A stretch of DNA of 64,000 nucleotides from Methylocystis bryophila. Its GTDB lineage: Bacteria > Pseudomonadota > Alphaproteobacteria > Rhizobiales > Beijerinckiaceae. Of the stretch, positions 43,184-51,490 are shown one piece after another (position 1 is the first letter of the stretch; each line of letters opens with the position of its first letter). The notes under the pieces are model-generated. The model saw only the letters and a program-made list of their open reading frames with translations. It was not told the DNA's origin and made no database searches. The DNA lies in the NCBI RefSeq assembly GCF_027925445.1, contig NZ_AP027149.1, positions 1,922,001 to 1,986,000 on the forward strand, given 5' to 3'. Both the position numbers and the translations under genes were made by a program.

Positions 43184-43549
43184 CTATTCCTCCTCCTCGT
43201 TCGCATTTTGGAATGAGGTCACGATCAAGTCCTCATCGAGCTCGACGGAATAATGTTCGCGCTCGAGCACCTCTTGCGTCAGCGGCAGGCCGAGCTTCTT
43301 CACTTCGAGATTCGGGACGAGAATTTCGGCTTCCGCCCTCCATCCGGCGCCGCCAGGACCGATGGGGGCAATCTTCGTTAGGCGAACTTCTCGAGCGTCG
43401 AGCTCCGACGCGAGAAATTCATGCACGGCGGCCCGAGCGGCGGATAGCTTGCTTGTCTTGTGCGAGGGCGGAGGGGGCGGCGGCGCTTCGGTTGGCGCCG
43501 TCGCACGACGGTGGTGACCATATCCTGCTTGTTGGCTCTTGGTGGACAT
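43184..43549 (-). CDS. gvpO: Gas vesicle protein GvpO
   Basis: 121 aa: a proline-rich N-terminus (APTEAPPPPPPSHKTSK) followed by the GvpO domain (about 35-121) with GGAGWRAEAEILVPN and YSVELDEDLIVTSFQ (usual YEVxLD). GvpO is a small accessory protein required for vesicle formation in several organisms. A 150-base gap with a hairpin at its far end separates it from the preceding gene. Confidence 0.8.
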   Translation of the reverse strand: MSTKSQQAGYGHHRRATAPTEAPPPPPPSHKTSKLSAARAAVHEFLASELDAREVRLTKIAPIGPGGAGWRAEAEILVPNLEVKKLGLPLTQEVLEREHYSVELDEDLIVTSFQNANEEEE

Positions 43550-43681
43550 AAACTAGGCTCCGTAGTTTGGACTATCGCCGGGCCCGCCCCATGTTTTGCG
43601 GCGCAGCCAAGGATCTCTGTAAGCAGTCAAGCCGCGATTGCGTCGACGCAGCCGTAGCCTCTTGCGCCAAAAGTTCTCGAG

Positions 43682-43703
43682 CTGACGCGCATGCGCGCGT
43701 CAG
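43682..43703 (-). other. Hairpin at the 3' end of the gvpV-like gene
   Basis: CTGACGCGC/GCGCGTCAG, a perfect 9-bp stem with ATGC loop that covers the stop codon of the gvpV-like gene. No U-run. It could slow transcription or protect mRNA ends and so lower expression of the distal genes. Confidence 0.4.
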
Positions 43704-44023
43704 TAGGAGATTTGGAAGCTTCGCTTCGTGCGGGTGAAACCCACGGGCGACTTGTGCGGCGCTTCCACGGGGCGCGCTCTTGGAGACGTCCCCCTCATGT
43801 TCGACATGATGTCCGCGATCTCGGCGTCGATCTCCCGAAATCTCTCCTGTATGTGAGCTGACCGATCTTCCGCTGCGCGCATCTCCATCCTGCGTCGTGC
43901 GCGTTCGAGCTCGAGGAAGCTCGCGCGCAGATAGGCTTTGTGGGCGGGAATGCGGTTGTCGGAGCGTCCCGTCAGCGTTTTGAGATCTGTGAGACCGCGC
44001 GAGGGTCGACGATGCGTCGTCAT
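43700..44023 (-). CDS. Hypothetical gas-vesicle-cluster protein, GvpV-like by position
   Basis: 107 aa from ATG 44023, which overlaps the gvpN stop (ATGA). The sequence is basic and helical (LRASFLELERARRRMEMRAA, then IQERFREIDAEIADIMSNM), with a flexible N-terminus THRRPSRGLTDLKTLTG. In the Serratia gas-vesicle cluster the gene after gvpN is gvpV, also small and helical; I match it by position and general look only. Confidence 0.65.
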   Translation of the reverse strand: MTTHRRPSRGLTDLKTLTGRSDNRIPAHKAYLRASFLELERARRRMEMRAAEDRSAHIQERFREIDAEIADIMSNMRGTSPRARPVEAPHKSPVGFTRTKRSFQISY

Positions 44024-45060
44024 ATCACTTGCCCTTCCGCGGATGGCGAGGAAGCCCGATTGTCGAGGTCGGCATTTTGTTGCGACGCCTCCGCGTCGGC
44101 GAGATCCCTTGACGAGAATAACCGCAAGAGATTGTCGATGGCCGCGGGGTTGAGCTCCCCTTCCTTCAAGGCGTTGTGTGGCGCGCGGCCGAGGATGTCG
44201 CGGCAGGCCCAACGGAACACCGGATTACGCAAGCTCGCGTCGCCGCCCCGCGCCGCGAGAATGCGAGAGAGAGCAATCGACGCGCGCAAGGTCGGATAGT
44301 TCGGATCCAGCCCCTTCACGCGGCAGAGCCTGACAAAGTCCACGACTCGCTCAGCGCGTTCTCGCTCGATTCCGGCCTTGCTCGCCGCTATCGCGATTTC
44401 CGTCCCGCGATCGTAGTGGCCGAGATAAAGCGTGATCATGCGATCGAGCAGCGCGTCCTGCGTCCGGTAGACTCCCGCATATTCCGCAGGATTCGAGGTG
44501 AAGATCGCGCGAAAGCTCGGATGCACCTTGATGTAGCCTTCGCCGCGTCCATGCAGCCTCGGCACATTGAGCACCCCTTCCGACAAGATACCCAGGAAGG
44601 GGTTGTTCGCTTCCGGCTTGCTTCGATTGAACTCGTCGTAAATGATCGAATGGCCGAGCCTGCAGGCCGTGGTTATGCGGTTATCCATCCAAAGCGCGCG
44701 GCCTTCCTCCTCGAGTTTCACGACGGACGAGATGTAATTGTCCACGACCTTCGATTTGCGGTAGCCACTCTCGCGGCCGATCAAATCGGAGCTGCCGAAC
44801 TCGTGGTCGCCGTGGATGAGTATGGCTGGACGGCCGAGCTGAGCCGCAACGTGAAAGGCCAGGGTTGTCTTGCCCGTGCCGGCCGGTCCACAGAAGTGGA
44901 CGGCGTAACCGGCCGCCAGATAGGCCAAGGCTCTTTCAGTAATGCCTTGGACGGCTGGCGAGCTCACGAATGCGTCGCTTGGGCCGAGAGCGATCGTGTC
45001 GCTCCCGGCGGATTCGCCCTCAACGGATTTGCCGCGGCTCGCGATTGACAGGACGCTCAT
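44020..45060 (-). CDS. gvpN: Gas vesicle AAA+ ATPase GvpN
   Basis: 346 aa MoxR-like ATPase. Walker A is GPAGTGKTTLAFH, the Walker B region is SIIYDEFNRSKPEANN, and FTSNPAEYAGVYRTQDALLDR is the sensor/arginine region typical of GvpN. GvpN works with GvpC to enlarge and strengthen vesicles. The C-terminal 60 residues (after RDILGRAPHNALKEGE) are a variable tail. It overlaps both neighbours by 4 bases. Confidence 0.93.
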   Translation of the reverse strand: MSVLSIASRGKSVEGESAGSDTIALGPSDAFVSSPAVQGITERALAYLAAGYAVHFCGPAGTGKTTLAFHVAAQLGRPAILIHGDHEFGSSDLIGRESGYRKSKVVDNYISSVVKLEEEGRALWMDNRITTACRLGHSIIYDEFNRSKPEANNPFLGILSEGVLNVPRLHGRGEGYIKVHPSFRAIFTSNPAEYAGVYRTQDALLDRMITLYLGHYDRGTEIAIAASKAGIERERAERVVDFVRLCRVKGLDPNYPTLRASIALSRILAARGGDASLRNPVFRWACRDILGRAPHNALKEGELNPAAIDNLLRLFSSRDLADAEASQQNADLDNRASSPSAEGQVI

Positions 45061-45749
45061 TTCATTCCCTTTCCTGACCGGTCGCCGCTCGAGTCGCGCT
45101 GGGAGGATGACGTAAGCGGATGACGGCTGGCGCGGCTCGAGGCCTCAGCTGAGTGCGATGAGCCGGCCTCATGTTTTGACTCTGCATGCGGCGCGCTGGC
45201 CTCGTGCTTTGGCTCGTGATGTGAGCTGCTGGCTTCATGCTTTGACTCGGCCGTCGAGCCGCCCATCGGGGTCGAATGATGGCTTGCCTGCGCGCCGCCG
45301 TGCCGATGGGAGAGATTTCCCTCCCAAACCGCTCTGGCCTCCATTCGGTCCCGACCGTACGAGGCGAACATCTGATGCATCCTTACGCCGCGCTCGCGAT
45401 CTTCCTTCGAGAACTTCGCGAGCATCCCAGCGACGCCGTTGGTCAAATCCCGCATGAAGGCGGTAGCTTTGTCGTGATATTCGCGGGTTTCCTTCTCTCG
45501 CGACTTTCGGAGTCCATTCATCGTGGAACGAACTTCGCTGCGGCGAGCCATCGTCGCTTTCCGCAAATTTGCCGCCATGTCCCGGCCAGATTTCTCGCGA
45601 GCGCCCTTGGTCTCCTGGAGAAAAGAACGGATCTCCATACAGCGACTCGCCGTCGCATCCTTGATCCTCCTCGCAAGCTCCGCCCGATTCTGTCGGTCCA
45701 CCGCTATTCCAGACGCCACGCGCCCGAGACTTTCCACCACAATCGCCAT
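45057..45749 (-). CDS. GvpC-like gas vesicle shell protein with SKHEA repeats
   Basis: 230 aa from ATG 45749, preceded by AGGGAGG. Residues 1-145 are highly charged helix (RSEVRSTMNGLRKSREKETR; FMRDLTNGVAGMLAKF) with roughly repeated RRSEVRS-type units; residues 150-230 are low complexity with three imperfect repeats AESKHEASSSH, PKHEASAPH, AESKHEAGSSH. Placement between gvpA and gvpN and the helical repeats suggest the outer strengthening protein GvpC, but homology is weak. Confidence 0.65.
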   Translation of the reverse strand: MAIVVESLGRVASGIAVDRQNRAELARRIKDATASRCMEIRSFLQETKGAREKSGRDMAANLRKATMARRSEVRSTMNGLRKSREKETREYHDKATAFMRDLTNGVAGMLAKFSKEDRERGVRMHQMFASYGRDRMEARAVWEGNLSHRHGGAQASHHSTPMGGSTAESKHEASSSHHEPKHEASAPHAESKHEAGSSHSAEASSRASRHPLTSSSQRDSSGDRSGKGMK

Positions 45750-45832
45750 GACCCTTCCTCCCTTGGAAGCCGATCGTGTGCGGGAAGCGAATCTAAAAAA
45801 TAGATTCGCCCCCCGCGCGACCATTGATAATG

Positions 45833-46051
45833 TTAGGCGGGCGCCGCCGCAGAGGCCGTCAGACCGACCGCTTCGGCGTATTTCAGATAGGTTTCGACAG
45901 AGGCCACCACGACGCGAGCTTCGATGGTGATGAGCTCGATTCCGACGAGCGAAACCTTCACCCAGGCGTCAATCACAATGCCTTTGTCGAGGATGCGGTC
46001 GACGACTTCGCCGAGGCTGGACGAGTCAGTGGATTTTTGTACGCGTGCCAT
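45833..46051 (-). CDS. gvpA: Major gas vesicle structural protein GvpA
   Basis: 72 aa. The conserved core is complete: LGEVVDRILDKGIVIDAWVK, VSLVGIELITIEARVVVASV, ETYLKYAEAVGL. It forms the hollow shell ribs. AAGGAGAAG precedes the ATG. It is the first gene of the structural series and a sigma-54 promoter lies about 80 bases upstream. The C-terminus TASAAAPA is short and alanine rich as in other GvpA proteins. Confidence 0.96.
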   Translation of the reverse strand: MARVQKSTDSSSLGEVVDRILDKGIVIDAWVKVSLVGIELITIEARVVVASVETYLKYAEAVGLTASAAAPA

Positions 46052-46131
46052 GACGCTTCTCCTTGCTAGCGTGTTGAGCTCTTCGCGAACCTGCCGAAGA
46101 AGGACGAGCGCCGCTTCGGCGCTAAGAAGGG

Positions 46132-46147
46132 AGCAACTCGCGGGCCA
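46132..46147 (-). promoter_or_regulatory. Sigma-54 promoter upstream of gvpA
   Basis: On the minus strand TGGCCCGCGAGTTGCT: against the consensus TGGCACG-N4-TTGCW there is one mismatch, with GG and GC exactly 10 bases apart. The predicted start gives a leader of about 70 bases before gvpA. An NtrC-type activator gene lies 3.3 kb upstream on the same strand. Confidence 0.75.
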
Positions 46148-46283
46148 GGAAGAAGGCGCGCTCTCAGAATGAATGTGGCCCTTGAAATTCAGCGGATTAA
46201 GAAGCTGCCGGTGATAGAGGGAGCGCGGCGAGAATTTCGAAAGCGGGCTTCGTCGCCCGGGCTTAGGGTGGCGCTCACCCGTA

Positions 46284-46667
46284 TCACTCCGTCACGGCAG
46301 CCAAGATCGAGCCGATTTGAAACGGCTTGGCGAGAAACCCGTTGATCCTTTGCGTGCGCATCGCATCCAAAATGTCTGCGTCATCTGCGAGGAAATAACC
46401 TGAAATGATGAAGATGCGCAGTTCTGGCCGCACGCAGCGCAATTCTTCGCTGAGTCGCAGCCCGCCAATGTCCGGCAATCGAGCGTCCACGAACGCCACG
46501 GGAAAAGCTTGCCTGTGGATCAGGTCTAGGGCGTCTCGCCCCGTGCTAGCAGTGATGGCGGCGCAGCCGACGCCTTTGAGCGCGGCTTCGAGAACCCAGC
46601 ACATGTCTTTGTCGTCATCGACAACGAGGGCTGACGTTGCCGCAGTCTTCGTCTCAGCAGAGACCAT
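46284..46667 (-). CDS. Single-domain response regulator (receiver only)
   Basis: 127 aa from ATG 46667. The receiver domain has the acidic pair VVDDDKDM, phospho-acceptor aspartate in VAFVDARLPDIGG, and lysine in FLAKPFQIG; no output domain follows. It lies 313 bases after the histidine kinase and just ahead of the gvpA promoter. It may relay phosphate between the kinase and the NtrC-like regulator, or modulate the kinase; this is inference from position. Confidence 0.82.
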   Translation of the reverse strand: MVSAETKTAATSALVVDDDKDMCWVLEAALKGVGCAAITASTGRDALDLIHRQAFPVAFVDARLPDIGGLRLSEELRCVRPELRIFIISGYFLADDADILDAMRTQRINGFLAKPFQIGSILAAVTE

Positions 46668-46980
46668 ATCTCCGCGCCTCCCGTCCAAAACATCGGCACG
46701 AATTTTAGTTTCTCATAAGATGGCGTGAATTTCAGTTAGCACAAGTACATAAAATCGCGAGCGCGACGATTCGGGTCTTCCGAATCTGCGGTCGTTCCTG
46801 TTCTGATAAAGCCGATGCCCTGCCTACTTTAACCCTTTGTACCTAACCGCTTGCGCATGACGCCAAGTGGATGCTCCTTAAAGCCAGGGCGAGTTGACTT
46901 CGACCAGGAGAGTAAGCGGGGGCGCTACCACAACCATCGGCCGTTGCTGCGGCTCGCTCCAAAGCGTAGGGCGCCGCGGA
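46668..46980 (-). other. Intergenic region between kinase and receiver genes
   Basis: 313 bases, more AT-rich than the genes around it. No gene seen. It probably holds a promoter for the receiver gene, but no sigma-54 or other clear box was recognised. Confidence 0.35.
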
Positions 46981-48438
46981 TTACTCGCGCGCGGCAGGAA
47001 TGCGGACGAGAAAGGTGGTTCCGACCCCTAGCGCAGTCGAAACGCTCACATTGCCGCCATGTTGGCGCACGATCGAATGTGACACCGAAAGGCCAAGGCC
47101 CGATCTTCTGCTGTCGGACCGCGTCGTAAAGAATGGATCGAATATCTTGGGGAGATTGGCGGCTGGAATTCCAGGTCCCGTGTCTCCGATCTCGATGATC
47201 ACTTCATTGCCCTCGCGTCGCACGCCGATGGTGAGGACGCCGCCGTCCGGCATCGCCTGAAATGCGTTGAGCATGAGATTTATGAAAACAAGCTCCAGCA
47301 GGTTCTGAACCCCTTCGGCATGTATCCTGTCATGGGCCGTAGGGAGGTTCCATTTGTAGCTGGTTCCGGCGGCGGCCTCGCCGGACGCGAACATCAGCGC
47401 GTTCTTTAGCATATGGACGGCGTTCACCTTGGTCGTTTCGGTGATCGGCTGCGGGCGCGCAAAGCGCAGCAGACTTTCAACGACCAGGGATGCTCGATCG
47501 ATCCCCCCGATCACTTTGGCGATGCACTCTTCGAGCAGCGCCGGAAATTTTATCCGGTCTCTCATAAGTTGAGCGGCGGCGGAGCTGACGCCCAGAGGGT
47601 TGCGGATTTCATGCGCGATGCCGCCGATGACCATCCCTAAGGCCGCAAGCTTTTCGCCCTGACGGATCTGCGCCTCCATGGCGCGTTGCTCGACGAGGTT
47701 TCGTCCCACGACCACGACGCCAATGATTTCACCGACGTGACTGGTCATCCGAGACAAGCGCCAGGAAACGGGTATCGTCTCTCCGGTCTTGCATCGCATC
47801 GGCCATTCGACCGATCGGCGATCGTCGATCTCGGAAATTCCCTGGATGCAGGCCTCAACCTCCTGTTTCTGCGCGTCTTCAAAGAGATCCGAAAGTCTGG
47901 AGCCGATGACCTCGTCATCGGCGTATCCAGTGGATTTTTCGGCGGCCGAGTTCCAGGTCATGATTTTCCCGCGCGGATCGGTCGAGATAATCAAATCACC
48001 CGCGCTTTCGACCACACTTGCGAGATGCAGCTGCATTCGCCGCACTTCCTCGCCGAGCTGCAACAGATCGGTCACGTCGTCCATGACGAGGACCGCCCCG
48101 CGCGATCCTCGGCGCAATTGGAAAGGGCATACGCTGTAGGAATAGATGCGCAAGGAGACGCCCGGCGCTCGATAGGTCATGCGTCGGCGCCGCAGCGTCA
48201 CCCATGAACTGATAACCTCGCGGATTTGCTGATCTAAGACAGTGTCCTGAAACGCCGCGGGAAAGATTTCCTGTAGACGCTTGCCCAGCACCGCGCTCAG
48301 GCTGATATGGGATTTTTCAAGAAAATTATTGTTCGCCGCCACGACGGAAAGCCGTTCATCTACGATGAGGATCGACGAAGGAATCGTATCCATCAGAGCT
48401 TGGAAAAAGCTTTCGTGATCAAGCGCATCGAGCAGCAT
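46981..48438 (-). CDS. PAS-domain histidine kinase, NtrB-like
   Basis: 485 aa, no membrane segment. Two PAS domains (about 12-125, SSILIVDERLSVVAANNNFL; about 140-255, DLIISTDPRGKIMTWNSAAE) precede a HisKA domain with the H-box GGIAHEIRNPLG and an HATPase with N-box INLMLNAFQAM, G1 IGDTGPGIP, and GLGLSVSHSIV. This soluble NtrB-like layout pairs well with the NtrC-like regulator in the same operon. ATG 48438 is the start; the frame is open upstream but overlaps the GvpF/L gene. Confidence 0.87.
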   Translation of the reverse strand: MLLDALDHESFFQALMDTIPSSILIVDERLSVVAANNNFLEKSHISLSAVLGKRLQEIFPAAFQDTVLDQQIREVISSWVTLRRRRMTYRAPGVSLRIYSYSVCPFQLRRGSRGAVLVMDDVTDLLQLGEEVRRMQLHLASVVESAGDLIISTDPRGKIMTWNSAAEKSTGYADDEVIGSRLSDLFEDAQKQEVEACIQGISEIDDRRSVEWPMRCKTGETIPVSWRLSRMTSHVGEIIGVVVVGRNLVEQRAMEAQIRQGEKLAALGMVIGGIAHEIRNPLGVSSAAAQLMRDRIKFPALLEECIAKVIGGIDRASLVVESLLRFARPQPITETTKVNAVHMLKNALMFASGEAAAGTSYKWNLPTAHDRIHAEGVQNLLELVFINLMLNAFQAMPDGGVLTIGVRREGNEVIIEIGDTGPGIPAANLPKIFDPFFTTRSDSRRSGLGLSVSHSIVRQHGGNVSVSTALGVGTTFLVRIPAARE

Positions 48439-48458
48439 TGCTACCCCCAAGAAAATGC

Positions 48459-49307
48459 TCAGGCAAGAAGCGGACGGGACGGCGGTGAATCGAGACAGGG
48501 TCGAAAGCTGAAAGGCGGCAAGGGCCCTGACAAGGAAAACACGACAGCATCGCTGTGCAATCCCGCGGCGGCTTGGGTCATACGTTCCCGTAAGACGATG
48601 ACGCTCGAGCGTGGGACGAGAAGCGCATAACGCGCCGCAAATTCCGAACCCGCTGCAGATCGCTCCTGGATCGACGTCGTCAACGGCTCCAGCTGCGCGA
48701 CGAGTCGAGAGGCTGCTGCGGCGGCTTCGGCGCTTGCGAAAGCTGCGAGCGCGCTCTTGTTTTGGCAAAGGCGCAGATATCGAGCGCCCTTTGGAAGGCC
48801 TTCCCATTCCGGCCAGGCCCTGCAGGCCAGTTGGTCCAAAATGGGGGCGTCGAGACGCGCCGTGGCGCGCAGCTCCCACTCCTCATTGTCGGCGGCGGCG
48901 TCGAGGAAGCTCGCGATCGTGGCTTCATGGGCTTGCATGAAGGTCGTGAGACTTTCGAAGCTCGAATAGAGCGTGCCGAAGGGAATTGGAAAGACCGGCG
49001 ACAGCTCCATCGCCCATTGGATGAGCTCGGCGTGGCGACGGGCGCGCGGCGCGAGCCAAGCGGCGTCGGCGAAGCGACCTTCGCTATCGGCTCCACAATA
49101 TTCCGCGACGCAAACGAAGCCGATAAGAGCGGCCACAGAGCCGACGCAATGCGCCATGAGCCGCCCTTGGCGCTCCTCCTCTGGCAGGGGATGCCGGCCC
49201 ATGCTGCGCGGGTCCACGAAGGCGAACAGCTCGATCGCGTCTTCTCCCAGCCGAAACGGGAGATGCGGGCCGCCGTCGAAGGACAGCTGACGAATAAATG
49301 CACTCAC
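48459..49307 (-). CDS. GvpF/GvpL family protein encoded with the regulators
   Basis: 282 aa. The family signs are FAFVDPRSM at the start, PVFPIPFGTLYSSFESLTTF (the LPxxFG region), EEWELRATA, and C-terminal SGPLPPFSFRP. Its start overlaps the stop of the NtrC-like gene (ATGA) and the kinase follows 20 bases later. A vesicle-assembly protein inside a regulatory operon suggests either simple co-expression or feedback of assembly state on the regulators. Confidence 0.85.
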   Translation of the reverse strand: MSAFIRQLSFDGGPHLPFRLGEDAIELFAFVDPRSMGRHPLPEEERQGRLMAHCVGSVAALIGFVCVAEYCGADSEGRFADAAWLAPRARRHAELIQWAMELSPVFPIPFGTLYSSFESLTTFMQAHEATIASFLDAAADNEEWELRATARLDAPILDQLACRAWPEWEGLPKGARYLRLCQNKSALAAFASAEAAAAASRLVAQLEPLTTSIQERSAAGSEFAARYALLVPRSSVIVLRERMTQAAAGLHSDAVVFSLSGPLPPFSFRPCLDSPPSRPLLA

Positions 49308-50698
49308 GGGCCATCACCTTCCGCCGGCCGTTCAAGCAACTTCAACTTAGTGCGATAAGTCTTGTAGTCGATACCAAGCAGTCTGGCCGCTTCCGCCTTA
49401 TTGCCCTTCGCATGGCTCAGGGCCGCCAAGATCGCGTCGCGTTCGACTGTGCGCACCTGGCAGCGGACTCGATCGCGCAACGAGGGGGAGTCGTTCAAGT
49501 CTTCGATTTGCGGCGGCGGAGCTTCGGTCCTGCCGATCAGGCCGGATACGCGTGCAGCGCTCAAGATGTCGGATGAGACGAGCGCAATTCTCCGCATGAC
49601 GTTGCGGAGCTCTCTTGCATTGCCGGGCCAGGAATAGGCGCAGAGCATATCGAGGGCGTCGGGGCCGATCTCCGCGAGCGGCCGACCTAAGCTCTCGCGC
49701 GCATCGGCAAAGAAACGGCGCGCAAGGAAAGGAATGTCCTCGCGGCGCGAGCGTAGCGGAGGAACCGTGATCACATATTCGGTGAGGCGGTAATAGAGAT
49801 CCTCGCGAAAGACTCCTGCCCTCGCGCGGGCTTTGAGATCTTCGTTGGTGGCGGCGAGCACGCGCAAGTCGAGATTGATGGGTTCTGTGCTGCCGATGCG
49901 GCGGATCGTCCGATCCTCGAGAGTGCGCAGAAGCGCCTTCTGTCCGCTCTCGACGAGATTGCCGACCTCGTCGAGAAAGATCGTTCCGCCGTTGGCCGCA
50001 GCCTCGAACCAGCCACGATGACGGTCGCCCGCGCCCGTGAATGCGCCTTTCTCATGGCCGAAGAATTCGCTACTGAGAAGGGACTCCGCGACAGCGCCAC
50101 AATCGACAATGACCAGAGGCCGGGCTGCGCGTCGACTGTATTTGTGCAGGCAGCGCGCCACGATTTCCTTGCCGCTGCCGCTTTCGCCCTGGATAACGAC
50201 CGAATATTCTGAACAGACGACCGTTTCTATTTCGTCGACGAGCTTCTGAATCGCAGGGCTCTGGCCCATCATCGAGAAGATTGCGGCGCGGACGTTTGAG
50301 GCGGGGGCAGCGCACAAAGTCTGCCGGCGAGAAACCGCGCGCTTTACGCTTTGCACAAAAAGTTCATTTCGGAACGGCTTGGTGATATATTCAAAAGCTC
50401 CCTCCCTCATGGCGCCAACGGCGCCGGCGATGGAAGCATAGGCCGTGGCGATCACCACTGGCAGATGACGATCGCGGTCCAATAAGCGCCGAAGCACCTC
50501 TTCGCCGCCCATGCCGGGCATGCAGATATCCAGCACCACGGCATCCGGTGATTGCTGTCCTGCGAGCTCGAGGCCGGGCTGTCCTCCCTGTGCTTCCTCC
50601 ACATCGAAGCCGGCCCCGGCCAAGACGTTTCGCATGGCCCAGCGCATGTCTTGGTCGTCGTCGATGAGGAGGACTCGGGCCCGGTTCTGCGCCGCCAT
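49304..50698 (-). CDS. Sigma-54-dependent response regulator, NtrC family
   Basis: 464 aa. Receiver domain (1-120; DDDQDMRW, phospho-aspartate in VLDICMPGMGG, KPFRNE), AAA+ domain (about 140-375; Walker A GESGSGKE, the sigma-54-contacting loop EKGAFTGA, Walker B GGTIFLDEVG, arginine finger region SWPGNARELRNV), and a Fis-type helix-turn-helix (about 420-455; RDAILAALSHAKGNKAEAARLLGI). It heads the regulatory operon upstream of the gas-vesicle genes and is the obvious candidate activator for the sigma-54 promoter at 46132. Confidence 0.93.
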   Translation of the reverse strand: MAAQNRARVLLIDDDQDMRWAMRNVLAGAGFDVEEAQGGQPGLELAGQQSPDAVVLDICMPGMGGEEVLRRLLDRDRHLPVVIATAYASIAGAVGAMREGAFEYITKPFRNELFVQSVKRAVSRRQTLCAAPASNVRAAIFSMMGQSPAIQKLVDEIETVVCSEYSVVIQGESGSGKEIVARCLHKYSRRAARPLVIVDCGAVAESLLSSEFFGHEKGAFTGAGDRHRGWFEAAANGGTIFLDEVGNLVESGQKALLRTLEDRTIRRIGSTEPINLDLRVLAATNEDLKARARAGVFREDLYYRLTEYVITVPPLRSRREDIPFLARRFFADARESLGRPLAEIGPDALDMLCAYSWPGNARELRNVMRRIALVSSDILSAARVSGLIGRTEAPPPQIEDLNDSPSLRDRVRCQVRTVERDAILAALSHAKGNKAEAARLLGIDYKTYRTKLKLLERPAEGDGP

Positions 50699-51137
50699 CG
50701 TTCCGCCGATCCGTCTTATTTTAATAGGGCAATTATAGGATTTTGTTTCAAAAATGTCAATAATTCTTCATTAGTACTCTAACGCCATGGTCTATAGTCT
50801 CGCTGAAGCCTTCTTCCTGCTTATGCAGCATTCTGTGGATTCGTATTTATGTCTTATGTAACATCTCAGGTGATTTCGGCGGGGCGTCAGATTAACTGGG
50901 ACCCCATGGGCTTTCAACGAGCGTTGTGGTCAAAGACTATAGAAAGCGCAAGATCAGAAAGGTTTTTGCTGCCTCTGGATGCGAATCCCGAGCATCCTGA
51001 ATCGCAAGCGCTGGGCGCCGCGTCTCTGCGGCGCCTCGACAGTCCTGCGTGATATTTGCCCCGACAAAGCGATGCCGGAATGGACGGAGCTGTCGGCTCG
51101 GCTTGGATCGCCGGGCTCAGGTCTCGGCGCCCTCCGC
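50699..51137. other. AT-rich intergenic region with a GC hairpin
   Basis: 439 bases. The part next to the NtrC-like gene (50700-50870) is AT-rich and probably holds its promoter. At 51014-51035 GGCGCCGC/GCGGCGCC forms a perfect 8-bp stem, the same stem as in the terminator at 24403 but without the T-run. A 67-codon frame at 50849-51052 (+) starts with ATG but lacks a ribosome site and family likeness, so I do not call it. Confidence 0.4.
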
Positions 51138-51356
51138 CTAGTCCTCATCAGGCTCGCCGCCCTCCTCTTCCTCTTCGACTTCGTCCTCCTCGTCGGACTC
51201 GGCCAGCGCCATGGCCTTCCGCGCGGATATGAAGCCGAGACGCTTACCATCTCGCCCGACAACCTCCCAATCACGCTCGTCTTTTGTTGGTCTGATCCTG
51301 CCGATTATGTCGGTGTTGATGATCTCGCCGTCGTCGAGCATTATGAAGCGTGTCAT
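51138..51356 (-). CDS. Hypothetical small acidic protein
   Basis: 72 aa: a compact N-terminal part (FIMLDDGEIINTDIIGRIRP; WEVVGRDGKRLGFISARKAM) and a strongly acidic tail (DEEDEVEEEEEGGEPDED). No family recognised. The N-terminal part looks like a small beta domain. The acidic tail suggests binding to a basic partner or metal ions. Confidence 0.6.
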   Translation of the reverse strand: MTRFIMLDDGEIINTDIIGRIRPTKDERDWEVVGRDGKRLGFISARKAMALAESDEEDEVEEEEEGGEPDED

Positions 51357-51490
51357 GCTTTTGTCCCCTGACCGGAAATTCGCGTCGCACTTTTCCGTGA
51401 CCTGCTCCAGCGCAGGTCACTGTGGCCAGCTTGATCTGATTCGCTTGTGATTTCACTATTCTAGTTTGCCCTGGTCGCTGGCGCGAGCGC

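Noticed and set aside
46821..46865. Possible second sigma-54 promoter in front of the receiver gene (TTGGCG and GCAAG on the minus strand)
   Set aside because: GG and GC are 8 bases apart instead of 10, so the spacing rule fails.
50849..51052. 67-codon plus-strand frame upstream of the acidic small protein
   Set aside because: No ribosome site, no family, and it runs through a GC hairpin.
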